Origin: JAGIBJ01 sp032119795
GTDB lineage: Bacteria; Actinomycetota; Thermoleophilia; Solirubrobacterales; Solirubrobacteraceae
Assembly (NCBI GenBank): GCA_032119795.1
Contig: JAUMFO010000011.1
Span: forward strand, 267,874 to 331,873
Length of the DNA: 64,000 nt
Direction of reading: 5' to 3'
Shown here: positions 25,835 to 34,123 of the stretch, piece after piece
Numbering within the stretch: position 1 is the stretch's first letter
Layout of the letters: the number at the start of each line of letters is the position of its first letter
Translations under genes and position numbers: made by a program
Notes under the pieces: generated by a model
Seen by the model: the letters and a program-made list of their open reading frames with translations, nothing else
What the model was told of the DNA's origin: nothing
The model's database searches: none

Positions 25835-27016
25835 CTACGCGCGGCGGATCAGCGTGGCGGTGCCGAGGCCGCCGGCGGTGCACATCGTCACCAGACCCAG
25901 TTCGGTTCCCGAGCGCTCCAGCTCGTGGACGAGCGTCGTGATGAGTCGCGCGCCGGAGGAGCCGAGTGGGTGGCCGAGCGCCAGCGCGCCGCCGTTGACG
26001 TTCACCTTGCTCCAGTCGGGCCTGAGTTCCTTGCCCCAGGCTGCCACGACCGACGCGAACGCCTCGTTGATCTCGATGCGATCGAGGTCGTCGATGGTGA
26101 GTCCGTTGCGGGCGAGGATCTTCTGCGTCGCCGGGATCGGGCCCGTCAGCATGATCACTGGGTCGACGCCCGTGACGAGGTGGTCGACGATCTCCGCGCG
26201 GATCGGCAGCCCGAGTCGCTCGGCCGTCTCCCGCGAGGCGAGCAGCACCGCGGCGGCGCCGTCGGAGATCTGCGACGAGGTGCCGGCGGTGATCACGCCG
26301 TCCTCCTTGAAGGCTGGCTTGAGCTTGGCCAACACCTCGAGCGTCGTGCCGGGGCGGATGCCCTGGTCGGCGTCGACGACCGTGCCGTCGGCCTTCACGA
26401 ACGGCGCGATCTCCTTCGCGAAGCGGTCCTCCGCCACGGCCTGCGCGGCGTTGGCGTGCGACCGCACGCCCAGCTCGTCGAGCTCCGTCCGCGTGAGGCC
26501 CCAGCGCGACGCGATCAGCTCGGCGCTGATGCCCTGCGGCGTCAGCGCGTAGCGCTCCAGCAGCTCGGGCGTGTACGGGAATCCGCGTTCAGCGTCGCCC
26601 ACGCCGACGCCCATCGGGATTCGGCCCATGTGCTCGACGCCGGCCGCGAGCACCAGCTCATGCGTGCCGGCCTTGATCTGCGCCGCGCCAAGGTGGACGG
26701 CCTGCTGCGAGGAGCCGCACTGCAGATCGATGGTGGTCGCCGGGACCTCCACCGGGAAACCGGCCTGCAGCCAGGCATTGCGCGCGAGGTTGTTGGATTG
26801 CTCGCCGATCTGGGTAACCACACCGCCGATCACCTCACCAACGTCGGCCGGGTCGACGCCCGCCCGATCGAGCGCCGCGCCGTACACATGCGCGAGGAGG
26901 TTCGCGGGGTGGACGTCGCTGAAGGCGCCGACCTCGCGCTTGCCACGCCCGATCGCCGTGCGGGCGGAGCCGACGATCACGACGTCGCGGGGTGACTTGC
27001 TGCTGGACATGGACAT
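25835..27016 (-). CDS. Acetyl-CoA acyltransferase (thiolase)
   Basis: 393 residues. It catalyses thiolytic cleavage or Claisen condensation of acyl-CoAs. The nucleophilic Cys is C100 (DLQCGSSQQAVHLGA); the C-terminal catalytic His is in GGALALGHPLGSSGARL and the second Cys in CTAGGLG. The start is ATG 27016 with AGGAG 8 nt upstream; a second in-frame ATG follows two codons later. It is divergent from a TetR gene with a shared paired operator, so it is probably induced by an acyl-CoA or a related catabolite. No other beta-oxidation gene is adjacent. Confidence 0.94.
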   Translation of the reverse strand: MSMSSSKSPRDVVIVGSARTAIGRGKREVGAFSDVHPANLLAHVYGAALDRAGVDPADVGEVIGGVVTQIGEQSNNLARNAWLQAGFPVEVPATTIDLQCGSSQQAVHLGAAQIKAGTHELVLAAGVEHMGRIPMGVGVGDAERGFPYTPELLERYALTPQGISAELIASRWGLTRTELDELGVRSHANAAQAVAEDRFAKEIAPFVKADGTVVDADQGIRPGTTLEVLAKLKPAFKEDGVITAGTSSQISDGAAAVLLASRETAERLGLPIRAEIVDHLVTGVDPVIMLTGPIPATQKILARNGLTIDDLDRIEINEAFASVVAAWGKELRPDWSKVNVNGGALALGHPLGSSGARLITTLVHELERSGTELGLVTMCTAGGLGTATLIRRA

Positions 27017-27049
27017 GGACTGGTCTCCTGAGGGGAAGATCGGAATTAG

Positions 27050-27087
27050 CTACCGACCGGTAGTTATAAATATAGCGACCGGTCGGT
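27050..27087. promoter_or_regulatory. Paired TetR-type operator flanking divergent -10 region
   Basis: ACCGACCGGT (27052-27061) and its exact complement ACCGGTCGGT (27078-27087) flank a 16-bp AT-rich core (AGTTATAAATATAGCG) that can supply -10 boxes both ways. Each half is itself a local dyad (CTACCG-AC-CGGTAG; CGACCGGTCG). The sequence resembles TetR-family fatty-acid/phenylacetate operators of the ACCGACCGGT type, as I recall. Confidence 0.8.
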
Positions 27088-27136
27088 CTCCATCTGTGAT
27101 CTTTGGCGACCACCCGTTCACTAATCTCTGGAGGAG

Positions 27137-27733
27137 ATGGCTGGGCGACGCACCGACGCAGAGGCACGTGCGACGCGCGACGCGATCCTCAGGCGGGCCG
27201 TCGTGGTGGCGTCGCTTGAGGGCTTTGAGGGGTTGACGATCGGGTCGCTTGCGAAGGACCTGGAGATGAGCAAGGCCGGCATCCTCGGCCACTTCGGCAC
27301 GAAGGAGCAGCTGCAGCTCGAGGCCTATGGCGAGGCCGCGGCGGCGTTTCGTCGGCTGGTCGTCGACCCCGGGGAGGGGGAGCACGGCCTCGCTCGCCTG
27401 CGCGGCTACTGCGCGCGCTGGGCCGACTTCGTCTCGTCGCCGCCCTGGCCGGGAGGCTGCATCCTCACCGCGGCGTCGTTTGAGTTCGACGACAAACCCG
27501 GCGCGATGCATGACGCGATCCAGCGCGGCGCGCTCTGGTGGCGGGAGCGGATCCGCGAGGCTGCCGTCGAGGCGGTCGAGGCTGGCGAGCTGCCTCAGGC
27601 GACCGATCCCGAGCAGGTGGCCTTCATGATCGTCGCCCTGGCGACCGGCACCGTTCGCGTGCGCCAGACGCACCGCGACCCAGACGCTGGGGCGCGCCTG
27701 AAGCGCGCCTACGACGCCGTGCTCACGGCCTGA
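27137..27733 (+). CDS. TetR family regulator
   Basis: 198 residues with a strong GGAGGAG ribosome-binding site immediately before the ATG. The N-terminal helix-turn-helix is LTIGSLAKDLEMSKAGILGHFGTKEQL; the C-terminal ligand domain (WADFVSSPPWPGGCILTAASFEFDD) resembles the TetR_C subgroup with a PGGC motif. It is divergent from the thiolase gene and probably represses it and itself through the paired ACCGACCGGT sites. Confidence 0.93.
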   Translation: MAGRRTDAEARATRDAILRRAVVVASLEGFEGLTIGSLAKDLEMSKAGILGHFGTKEQLQLEAYGEAAAAFRRLVVDPGEGEHGLARLRGYCARWADFVSSPPWPGGCILTAASFEFDDKPGAMHDAIQRGALWWRERIREAAVEAVEAGELPQATDPEQVAFMIVALATGTVRVRQTHRDPDAGARLKRAYDAVLTA

Positions 27734-27758
27734 CGCCGGACACGCTTGCGGCGCGGGC

Positions 27759-27838
27759 CGCGCTCACCTTGTGTCCCCTAGGTGAGCGCGACTCGCGCGC
27801 AGTTCGAAGGTCGGTCCCCTGAAGATCGCCGACCTTCG
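27759..27838 (+). terminator. Two tandem hairpins downstream of tetR
   Basis: Hairpin 1: CGCGCTCACCT / AGGTGAGCGCG (11 bp perfect, 27759-27790, loop 10). Hairpin 2: CGAAGGTCGG / CCGACCTTCG (10 bp perfect, 27805-27838, loop 14). Neither has a U-tract. Confidence 0.6.
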
Positions 27839-28145
27839 ACGTGGCCCGCAGGTGACTCGGAGGGAGTCGATCTCGCACGGTCGGGTGTCCAGTCCGAGTG
27901 GCGCGCGAGAAGCGTGGGCTGCACCCATAGGATCGGCTGGTTGGGCCAGTTTCGCAAGTTGCTTGTTGTCCGTTTTGGTTCGACGCGGACGCCTGTACGA
28001 CGCAATGGCCGATCAACCCCCGATTCTGAGCGGGAGTGCGCCACTGGACGGTATGAGGACACTGGTGTCCGGTGTCCATGTGGCCGGGGTACGGACCGAC
28101 GCCCTCGCGACGATGAGCGACTGGACGGCGTCAGTTCGCTGGGAC
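27839..28145. other. Non-coding gap after tetR terminators
   Basis: 307 bp between convergent genes. No ORF with credible protein. A local duplication GGTGTCCGGTGTCCATG is near 28062-28080. Nothing else recognised. Confidence 0.5.
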
Positions 28146-29717
28146 TCAGCCGACGAGATCGGCGAGTGCCACGCCGGCCGCGTTGCGCCCGGGCGCGCCG
28201 GAGACGCCCGCGCCCGGGAAGGTGCCCGCGCCGCTGAGGTAGAGGCCGGGCAGGTCGGTCCGGTAGCGCGTCAGCTCCTTTTGGCGGCCGAACAGCGCCG
28301 AGAGTGGGCCGCCGGAGAACGACGGTGCATAGCCGCGCGGCATCGCGAAGTCGCGCTCGTAGTCCAGCGGCGACGTGAGCCGCGTGCCGCGCACGCCGCC
28401 CAGGAAGCCGGGCTCCACGCGCTCGGCGAACAGCTGCATCCAGCGCTGCGGCTCGGGCGTCCGGTCCCAGCCGCCGCGCAGCGCATACGGCGTGAAGAGC
28501 ACCTCGAGGCTGAAGACGTGCGCGGCACCCGAGCCGGCGAGCGACCGGTCGAGCACCGACGGCGTATTCGCGAGCATCGGCGGCAGCGCCGGGATCTCGC
28601 CGCGCTGGGCCGTGGCTCCGGCCGTGGCGAGTTCGTCCATGGTGGGCGTCATCACGAGCGTCGTGCCGGTCTCCAGCTCGGTCCCGACGGCGGCGAGGTG
28701 CTCGGGCGTGAGGCCCAGGAGGCGCGGCGGGGCGTCGATGATCGCGTCGAGCTTGCTCTCGTAGCCCTCACCTTGCGGCGCCGTGGCCCAGCGGTCCACC
28801 ATCTGGCGGGCCGGTTCCGGCGAGCCGGTGAGGAGGTCGACGAGTGCGGCGCGCGGGTCTCCGGTCGCGATCACGGCGCGAGCGGTGAGGCGCTCACCGG
28901 TCGACAACGTGACGCCGCCGGCGCGCCCGCCGCTGCCGTCGATCGCCGTCACGCGGACGCCCGTGCGGAGCGTCCCACCGGCCGCAACGACGGCCCGCCC
29001 CAGGGCGTCGGTCAGCACGCCCGACCCGCCCGCCGGTCGGCCCACGGGAGCGAGGTGGCGGAAGACGTAGCCCAGGGCGCCGAGGCCGGTGCCGGGCGTC
29101 TGGGGTGGCAGCCCCCACACCGCAGGGCCGGTGGTCGAGGCGCCGGTCAGCAGCGACTCGTCGTCGAAGTAGCGGGCGAGCACGTCGGCGCAGCTCAGGC
29201 GACTCAGGCGCAAGAGTCCGCGCAGGCCGCGGCCACGGCGGGCGGCGAGTCGCCGCGCGACGCTGCCGACCTCAGGCGGCCCGGCCATCATCGCCAGCAC
29301 CAGCTCGGCGGCCGGCTGCAGCTCCTGCACGTAGCGACGGTAGCCGTCGATCTGGCTCGGGCGCGAGTGGGCGAGTGACTGCAGCGTGCGGTCGACGCTG
29401 TGGAAGAGCATCCATGGCGTGGAGCCGTCCCACGGCGCCATGATCTGCGCCGGGTCGAGCTCCAGGTACCGGAGCCCGTGCGACGCCAGGTCGAGCTCTT
29501 CGATCACGCCGGTGCCACGGATCAGCGAGTGGTCGCAGTTGCAGACGTTGATGCGGGCACCGCCCAAGGCGTCGAGCGTCGAGGCGCAGCCGCCGACGGT
29601 CTCCCGGGCCTCGATCACCGCGACCGATTGGCCGGCGCGGGCGAGGTAGGCGGCGCAGGTGAGCCCGTTGTGGCCGCCGCCAACGATCACGGCGTCGAAG
29701 TGGGTGGCGCCCGTCAT
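28146..29717 (-). CDS. FAD-dependent oxidoreductase, phytoene-desaturase-like
   Basis: 523 residues. The N-terminal dinucleotide-binding motif is VIVGGGHNGLTCAAYLARAG, followed by VIEARETVGGCAST. The C-terminal FAD motif is LYLSGAGTFPGAGVSGAPGRNAA. This fits the NAD(P)/FAD amine-oxidase/phytoene-desaturase superfamily, the PYROXD2-like branch rather than a true carotenoid enzyme. Its start ATG overlaps the stop of the amidohydrolase upstream (ATGA), so it is the last gene of a three-gene leftward operon with likely nitrogen-heterocycle catabolism. The specific substrate is unknown. Confidence 0.85.
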   Translation of the reverse strand: MTGATHFDAVIVGGGHNGLTCAAYLARAGQSVAVIEARETVGGCASTLDALGGARINVCNCDHSLIRGTGVIEELDLASHGLRYLELDPAQIMAPWDGSTPWMLFHSVDRTLQSLAHSRPSQIDGYRRYVQELQPAAELVLAMMAGPPEVGSVARRLAARRGRGLRGLLRLSRLSCADVLARYFDDESLLTGASTTGPAVWGLPPQTPGTGLGALGYVFRHLAPVGRPAGGSGVLTDALGRAVVAAGGTLRTGVRVTAIDGSGGRAGGVTLSTGERLTARAVIATGDPRAALVDLLTGSPEPARQMVDRWATAPQGEGYESKLDAIIDAPPRLLGLTPEHLAAVGTELETGTTLVMTPTMDELATAGATAQRGEIPALPPMLANTPSVLDRSLAGSGAAHVFSLEVLFTPYALRGGWDRTPEPQRWMQLFAERVEPGFLGGVRGTRLTSPLDYERDFAMPRGYAPSFSGGPLSALFGRQKELTRYRTDLPGLYLSGAGTFPGAGVSGAPGRNAAGVALADLVG

Positions 29718-31057
29718 CGCGCCCGCTCACCGAGCAGCGTCGTGAGGTTGGCGGCGATGGTGCGCTCGTCGGCGGCGGTCAGGGCCCCGCCGCGGACCAC
29801 GACCTTCCCGCCGACGACGACGTCTCGCGGGCGACGCCCCGGCGAGGCCCAGAGCAACCCGGCGACGGGATCGGCAACTCCGGCGTCGGCGACACCCGTC
29901 ACGTCGAAGATCCCCAGATCGCCGGCGGCTCCAGGCTCCAGGTGGCCAAGCTCGTCGCGCCCCAGGCCGGCGGCCGAGCCGCGCGAGGCCATCGAGAGCG
30001 CCTCGGTCGCCGTCAGCGGGCGCCCGCTCAGCGGAGACACCTGCATCGCCAAGCGCGCGTCGGCGAGCAGGTGGCCGGCGTCGTTGGAGCCGCCGCCGCT
30101 CGTCCCCAAGCCGACGGCGACGCCCGCGTCGAGCAGCACGCCCGCGGGAGCCAAGCCCCAGCCCATGGGCAGGTCGCAACCCGGGGCGTGGGTCGCGGCG
30201 GCGCCGCTGCGTGCAAAACGGAACACCTCGTCGCTGGTTACGTCGCAGAGGTGGGCGACGGTCACGCCGGGCTCCAGCCAACCCCACTCGGCGAGGCAGT
30301 CCAGCGGCCGCATCCCATACTTCTCTAGGGCGATCGGCACGTCGACCTGCTCGTTGGCCTGCGTGCGCCGCGCGAGCCCGTGCTTCACCGCGACCTCGCG
30401 CAGCGCGGCAAACGTCTCGGGCCGGTCGCTATGGACGCCCGCCGGCCCGACGGCGACCTGCACCATCCCGTCGGCGGTCAGCGCCCCGAACCTCGACGCG
30501 AGCGCCTCGGCGGCGGCGCCGGCGACGTCTGGGTCGTCGCCGGCGGTGCCGCGCACCAGCACGATGCGCCCACCGAGTCGGCTGGCCGTGTCGGCCACGG
30601 CGCTCGCGATCGCCAGGTGCGTCTCGAGAGCGGCGTCGGCCGGCCAGTTCAGGTGGTGGTCGGCGACGGTGGTGACGCCGCACAGCAGGCCCTCGGCGAT
30701 CCCGGCCGCAGCGGTGGCGGCCGCCAGCTCCGGGTCGATGCCGGCCTGCGCATAGGCGCCAGCCATCGTCGGGAGCCACTCCCGCATCGGCACGTGGCGC
30801 GTGCCCGGCAGCGTGCGAAAGCCGGTCTGAAGCAGGTGATGGTGGGCGTTGACGAGCCCGGGGATCACGACGCACCCTTCGGCGCTCAGCACGTCGGCCT
30901 CGCGAGCGCGTTCGTGCGTGCCGGCGTCTGCGCCGACGGCCACGACGACCCCGCCTGCGATCAGGAGGTCGGCGCCCGGCAGCGTCCGGTCGCCCGTCCA
31001 AACGGCGACGGCGCCCCGGATCAGCAGCGAGCCGGCGTAGGCCGCGGCGGCGCTCAC
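29714..31057 (-). CDS. 8-oxoguanine-deaminase-like amidohydrolase with altered metal site
   Basis: 447 residues, GTG start overlapping the upstream stop. The fold and length fit the amidohydrolase-superfamily deaminases (8-oxoguanine deaminase, AtzB/TrzN group). HxH is present (NAHHHLLQTG), as are VADHHLNWP, VAHLCDVTSDE and THAPGCDLPMGWG. Two usual zinc ligands differ: the second-strand His (typically HTHLAE) reads RTQANE, so His is replaced by Gln, and the Asp of GVDGSxSND reads GTSGGGSND, so Asp is replaced by Ser. As I recall, TrzN also lacks that Asp. Activity may be altered or absent. Confidence 0.82.
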   Translation of the reverse strand: MSAAAAYAGSLLIRGAVAVWTGDRTLPGADLLIAGGVVVAVGADAGTHERAREADVLSAEGCVVIPGLVNAHHHLLQTGFRTLPGTRHVPMREWLPTMAGAYAQAGIDPELAAATAAAGIAEGLLCGVTTVADHHLNWPADAALETHLAIASAVADTASRLGGRIVLVRGTAGDDPDVAGAAAEALASRFGALTADGMVQVAVGPAGVHSDRPETFAALREVAVKHGLARRTQANEQVDVPIALEKYGMRPLDCLAEWGWLEPGVTVAHLCDVTSDEVFRFARSGAAATHAPGCDLPMGWGLAPAGVLLDAGVAVGLGTSGGGSNDAGHLLADARLAMQVSPLSGRPLTATEALSMASRGSAAGLGRDELGHLEPGAAGDLGIFDVTGVADAGVADPVAGLLWASPGRRPRDVVVGGKVVVRGGALTAADERTIAANLTTLLGERAR

Positions 31058-31962
31058 CGGACGGGGAACTCGAACTGACCGACCTCGGCCAGCGATGCGG
31101 CGAGCGCCTCGACGGCGCCGTCAACGAGCCGTTGGCCCTCCGCTGCGCTGCTGAGCGTCGGGTCGCCGATGTGGCCCTCGGTAGAGAGGTCGCTGCTGCG
31201 CCACCCGAACGGGACAGACCCACCGAACTTCACGTGCTCGCGCTCGGCCATCTCGTCGGGGATCGCGCGCGTCGCCAGGCTCATGTCGACCAGGTCGGGC
31301 CGCAGATGGAGCATCATCGACGTCTCATCGCGGCCGCCGTGGACGCCCATCCCCAGCTCGGACTCGTCGGAGGCTCCCCCGGAATCGCGCGGCTGGTGGG
31401 GGTGGAGGAGGAACGTCATCAGGTCGTGGTGGCGGCGCAGCTCGCGATTGGCCACCGCCAGCAGCTGGGAGTTGCCTCCGTGGCCGTTGATGAACGCCAG
31501 TCGCCTCGTCGGGAGCATGGCAACGGAGCGGCCCAGGTCGTCGAGGACCGCGAGCAGTGTGGTCGCGCTCAGCCAGACCGTCCCCGGTGCCCAGTCGTGT
31601 TCGTCGCTCTTGGTATAGGCGAGCGAGGGCAGGAGCCAGAGGTCGAGCGCCTCGCCGTGGCGCTCGACGACCAGGCGTGCGATGTCTCCCGCCAGCACCA
31701 GATCGGTCGAGAGCGGCAGGTGTGGGCCGTGCTGCTCGATCGCGCCCGTCGGCTGGATCACGACCGAGTTTGGGCCGAGTCGCTCGGCGATCTCGGGCGC
31801 GCGCAGCTCGTGCAGCAGGCGGCCGGCTCCCGGGCGGCTCACCGCGGGCTCCGCCGCCGGGCGATGGCCGATCGGAGGGGGCTGAATGGCTGGTTCTTCG
31901 GGCTCACGGGGTGCCTCGAACGTAGCAACCGGGGTGCGCCAGATCCGGACATTGCAGACCAT
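31054..31962 (-). CDS. Creatininase family amidohydrolase
   Basis: 302 residues from ATG 31962. The family core is ELRAPEIAERLGPNSVVIQPTGAIEQHGPHLPLSTD (metal ligands E and H), FINGHGGNSQLL, and GVHGGRDETSMMLHL with the catalytic Glu. Members hydrolyse cyclic amides such as creatinine or act in mycofactocin and nucleobase pathways. The first 40 residues are Pro-rich and not conserved; GTG 31842, with a GGAG 6 nt upstream, is an alternative start giving 262 residues. It is first gene of the operon with the 8-oxoguanine-deaminase-like and FAD enzymes. Confidence 0.87.
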   Translation of the reverse strand: MVCNVRIWRTPVATFEAPREPEEPAIQPPPIGHRPAAEPAVSRPGAGRLLHELRAPEIAERLGPNSVVIQPTGAIEQHGPHLPLSTDLVLAGDIARLVVERHGEALDLWLLPSLAYTKSDEHDWAPGTVWLSATTLLAVLDDLGRSVAMLPTRRLAFINGHGGNSQLLAVANRELRRHHDLMTFLLHPHQPRDSGGASDESELGMGVHGGRDETSMMLHLRPDLVDMSLATRAIPDEMAEREHVKFGGSVPFGWRSSDLSTEGHIGDPTLSSAAEGQRLVDGAVEALAASLAEVGQFEFPVR

Positions 31963-32014
31963 CTTGGACCCGCGGACAATCGTTTGCGCAGCCCGTTGGC
32001 CCGCCGTCCAAGAT
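31961..32014. promoter_or_regulatory. Nested symmetric region in divergent promoter
   Basis: Perfect 9-bp inverted repeat ATCTTGGAC (31961-31969) / GTCCAAGAT (32006-32014), 36 bp apart, encloses CAATCGTTTG (31977-31986). That 10-mer recurs upstream of the allantoinase operon and resembles the centre of a LacI-family operator (consensus TGnAAnCGnTTnCA). Likely a common regulatory region of the two divergent catabolic operons. Confidence 0.6.
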
Positions 32015-32039
32015 TTCTGACACGCCTCACCGCGGCCCC

Positions 32040-32045
32040 TACTGT
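32040..32045 (+). promoter_or_regulatory. Predicted promoter: CTGACA-N17-TACTGT
   Basis: -35 CTGACA (32017-32022), 17-bp spacer, -10 TACTGT, then 9 nt to ATG 32055. This is the only leaderless-type start here with a good -35. Confidence 0.55.
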
Positions 32046-32054
32046 CGGCCCGGA

Positions 32055-33353
32055 ATGACGACCCTGCTCCTCAGCGGCGGCCTGTCGCCTTTGGGCGAAC
32101 GCCTCGACGTGCGCTGCGATCCGACGACCGGCTTGATCGCCGCCGTCGGTCCGTCGCTCCAGCCGCTGGCGGGCGAGCCGGTGGTCGACTGCGCCGGCAA
32201 AGTGCTCCTCCCCGGCCCGGTGGAACCGCATGCCCACCTCGACAAGGCCCTCAGCGCCGAGGCCGCGCCGAACCCCGTCGGTGATCTGCCAGGCGCGATC
32301 ACCGCCTGGCGCGCCTACCGGCCGCAGCTCACCCGCGAAGACATCGCGACGCGCGCTCGGGCTGCGGCGCTGGAGCTCATTGCGCACGGCACCACGACGA
32401 TCCGCAGTCACGTCGACGTCGGCGACGGCATCGGCCTGCGCGGGATCGAGGCCGTGGCGAGCGTCCGTGACGAGCTGCGCGCACAGGGCCTCGCTGAGAT
32501 TCAGGTCGTCGCGCTGATCTCACCGCCCGTCACCGGAGCCGGCGGCGAGGCGATGCGCACGCTGCTGCGCGACGCGATGGCGGCCGGGGCCGACGTCGTT
32601 GGTGGCTGCCCCCACATCGAGCCTGATCCGGCCGAGGCGACGCGCGAACTCGTGGCGATCGCCGCGGAGCTTGGCCTCCCGATCGATCTCCACGTCGACG
32701 AGACGCTCGACCCCCGCATCCTTGGTCTGCGCGCCTACGCCACCGAGGTCGCCGCGGCTGGCGGCCAGATCCCCGGAGCGGTGGCGGGGCACTGCGTCTC
32801 GCTGGGTGTGCAGACGGCCGCAGTCCAGCGAGAGGTCGCTGCGGAGGTCCGCGACGCGGGCATCGCGATCGTCACGCTCCCGCAGACCAACCTCTACCTG
32901 CAGTCCCGCGACGAGCGCGTCAGCCCGGCGCGCGGCCTCACCGCCGTCGCCAGCCTGATCGAGGCCGGCGCCTGCGTCTGCGCGGGGGCAGACAACGTCC
33001 GCGACCCGTTCAACGCCGTCGGTCGTAGCGACGCGCTGGAGACGGCCGCACTCCTCGTGATGGCCGCGCACCTCACGCCAGACGTCGCCTGGCACCTGTG
33101 CTCCAACGCCGGCCGCCAAGCGCTCAAGCTCCCGCAAGTCAGCTTTGAGCCTGGCGACCCGGCCGAGCTGCTGGCCGCCTCCGGCGTGTCGCTCGCCGAT
33201 GCGATTGCCCGCGCCAGCGAGGACCGCATCGTGATCCACCGCGGCGCCGTCGTGGCGACGACGACGGTCGCCACCACCTTCCAGCCCCGCGCCACTCCCG
33301 GCGCGCCGTCAGCCCCCTCCGACCTCCCGCCAAGCCTGGTGCCCGCCCAATGA
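32055..33353 (+). CDS. Cytosine-deaminase-like amidohydrolase
   Basis: 432 residues of the CodA-like branch of the amidohydrolase superfamily. Metal-site residues appear complete: HxH in EPHAHLDKA, His in DLHVDETLDP, His in VAGHCVSLG and Asp in GADNVRDPF. E. coli CodA has D-D at this last site as I recall; here it is D-N, which may alter the pyrimidine specificity. It is first gene of a rightward operon with a three-component ABC importer, overlapping the ATPase gene by 4 bp, so it probably acts on the imported compound. Exact substrate not determined. Confidence 0.88.
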   Translation: MTTLLLSGGLSPLGERLDVRCDPTTGLIAAVGPSLQPLAGEPVVDCAGKVLLPGPVEPHAHLDKALSAEAAPNPVGDLPGAITAWRAYRPQLTREDIATRARAAALELIAHGTTTIRSHVDVGDGIGLRGIEAVASVRDELRAQGLAEIQVVALISPPVTGAGGEAMRTLLRDAMAAGADVVGGCPHIEPDPAEATRELVAIAAELGLPIDLHVDETLDPRILGLRAYATEVAAAGGQIPGAVAGHCVSLGVQTAAVQREVAAEVRDAGIAIVTLPQTNLYLQSRDERVSPARGLTAVASLIEAGACVCAGADNVRDPFNAVGRSDALETAALLVMAAHLTPDVAWHLCSNAGRQALKLPQVSFEPGDPAELLAASGVSLADAIARASEDRIVIHRGAVVATTTVATTFQPRATPGAPSAPSDLPPSLVPAQ

Positions 33354-34123
33354 CCGCACCCACCACCTCCCGCGTCCAGGTGAAGACCGCCGGACAAGGC
33401 ATGACCTTCGACCACATCTCGATGCACTTCCCCGACGGCACGCACGCCGTCGATGACGTGTCGTTCTCGATCGGCCCGGGCGAGTTCGTCTCCGTCGTCG
33501 GCCCGTCGGGCTGTGGCAAGTCGACGCTGCTGAAGATGGCATCGGGCCTGCTGCCCGCCACCGGCGGCGAGCTGACCGTCGACCGCGGCCACCTGGGCTA
33601 CGTCTTCCAGGACGCCACCCTGATGCCGTGGCGCACGGTCCAGCAGAACGTCGAGCTGCTCGGTGAGCTGGAGGGCATCCCGAAGAAGGAACGCAAGGCC
33701 GCGGCCAAGCAGGCGATCGAGCTCGTCGGTCTGGGCGGCTTCGAAGACAAGTACCCGGGGTCGCTCTCGGGTGGCATGAAGATGCGCTGCTCGCTGGCAC
33801 GCGTCCTCACCCTCAAGCCCGGCACGTTCCTCTTCGACGAGCCTTTCGGCGCGCTCGACGAGATCTCGCGCGAGCGCCTCAACGACGAGGTCCTCGACCT
33901 CTTCGACAAGCAGCAGTTCGCCGGGCTCTTCATCACCCACTCGATCCAGGAGGCGGTGTTCTTGTCTACCCGCGTGCTGGTGATGTCTGCGCGGCCCGGG
34001 CGGATCATCGGCGACTACCCGATCCCCTTCGACTATCCACGCAACCCCGAGCTCCGCTTCTCGCCGGAGTTCGCCGAACTCTGCGGCCGAATCTCCGAGA
34101 GCCTGCGCGAGGCCCACGCATGA
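33350..34123 (+). CDS. ABC importer ATP-binding protein (NitT/TauT type)
   Basis: 257 residues. Walker A is GPSGCGKSTL (about 51-60), Q-loop Q87, signature LSGGMKMR (about 139-146), Walker B FLFDEP (about 160-165), and the H-loop is in FITHSIQEA. It resembles the SsuB/TauB/ThiZ class of importers for small organic nitrogen or sulphur compounds. It is translationally coupled to both neighbours by 4-bp overlaps. Confidence 0.94.
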   Translation: MTAPTTSRVQVKTAGQGMTFDHISMHFPDGTHAVDDVSFSIGPGEFVSVVGPSGCGKSTLLKMASGLLPATGGELTVDRGHLGYVFQDATLMPWRTVQQNVELLGELEGIPKKERKAAAKQAIELVGLGGFEDKYPGSLSGGMKMRCSLARVLTLKPGTFLFDEPFGALDEISRERLNDEVLDLFDKQQFAGLFITHSIQEAVFLSTRVLVMSARPGRIIGDYPIPFDYPRNPELRFSPEFAELCGRISESLREAHA

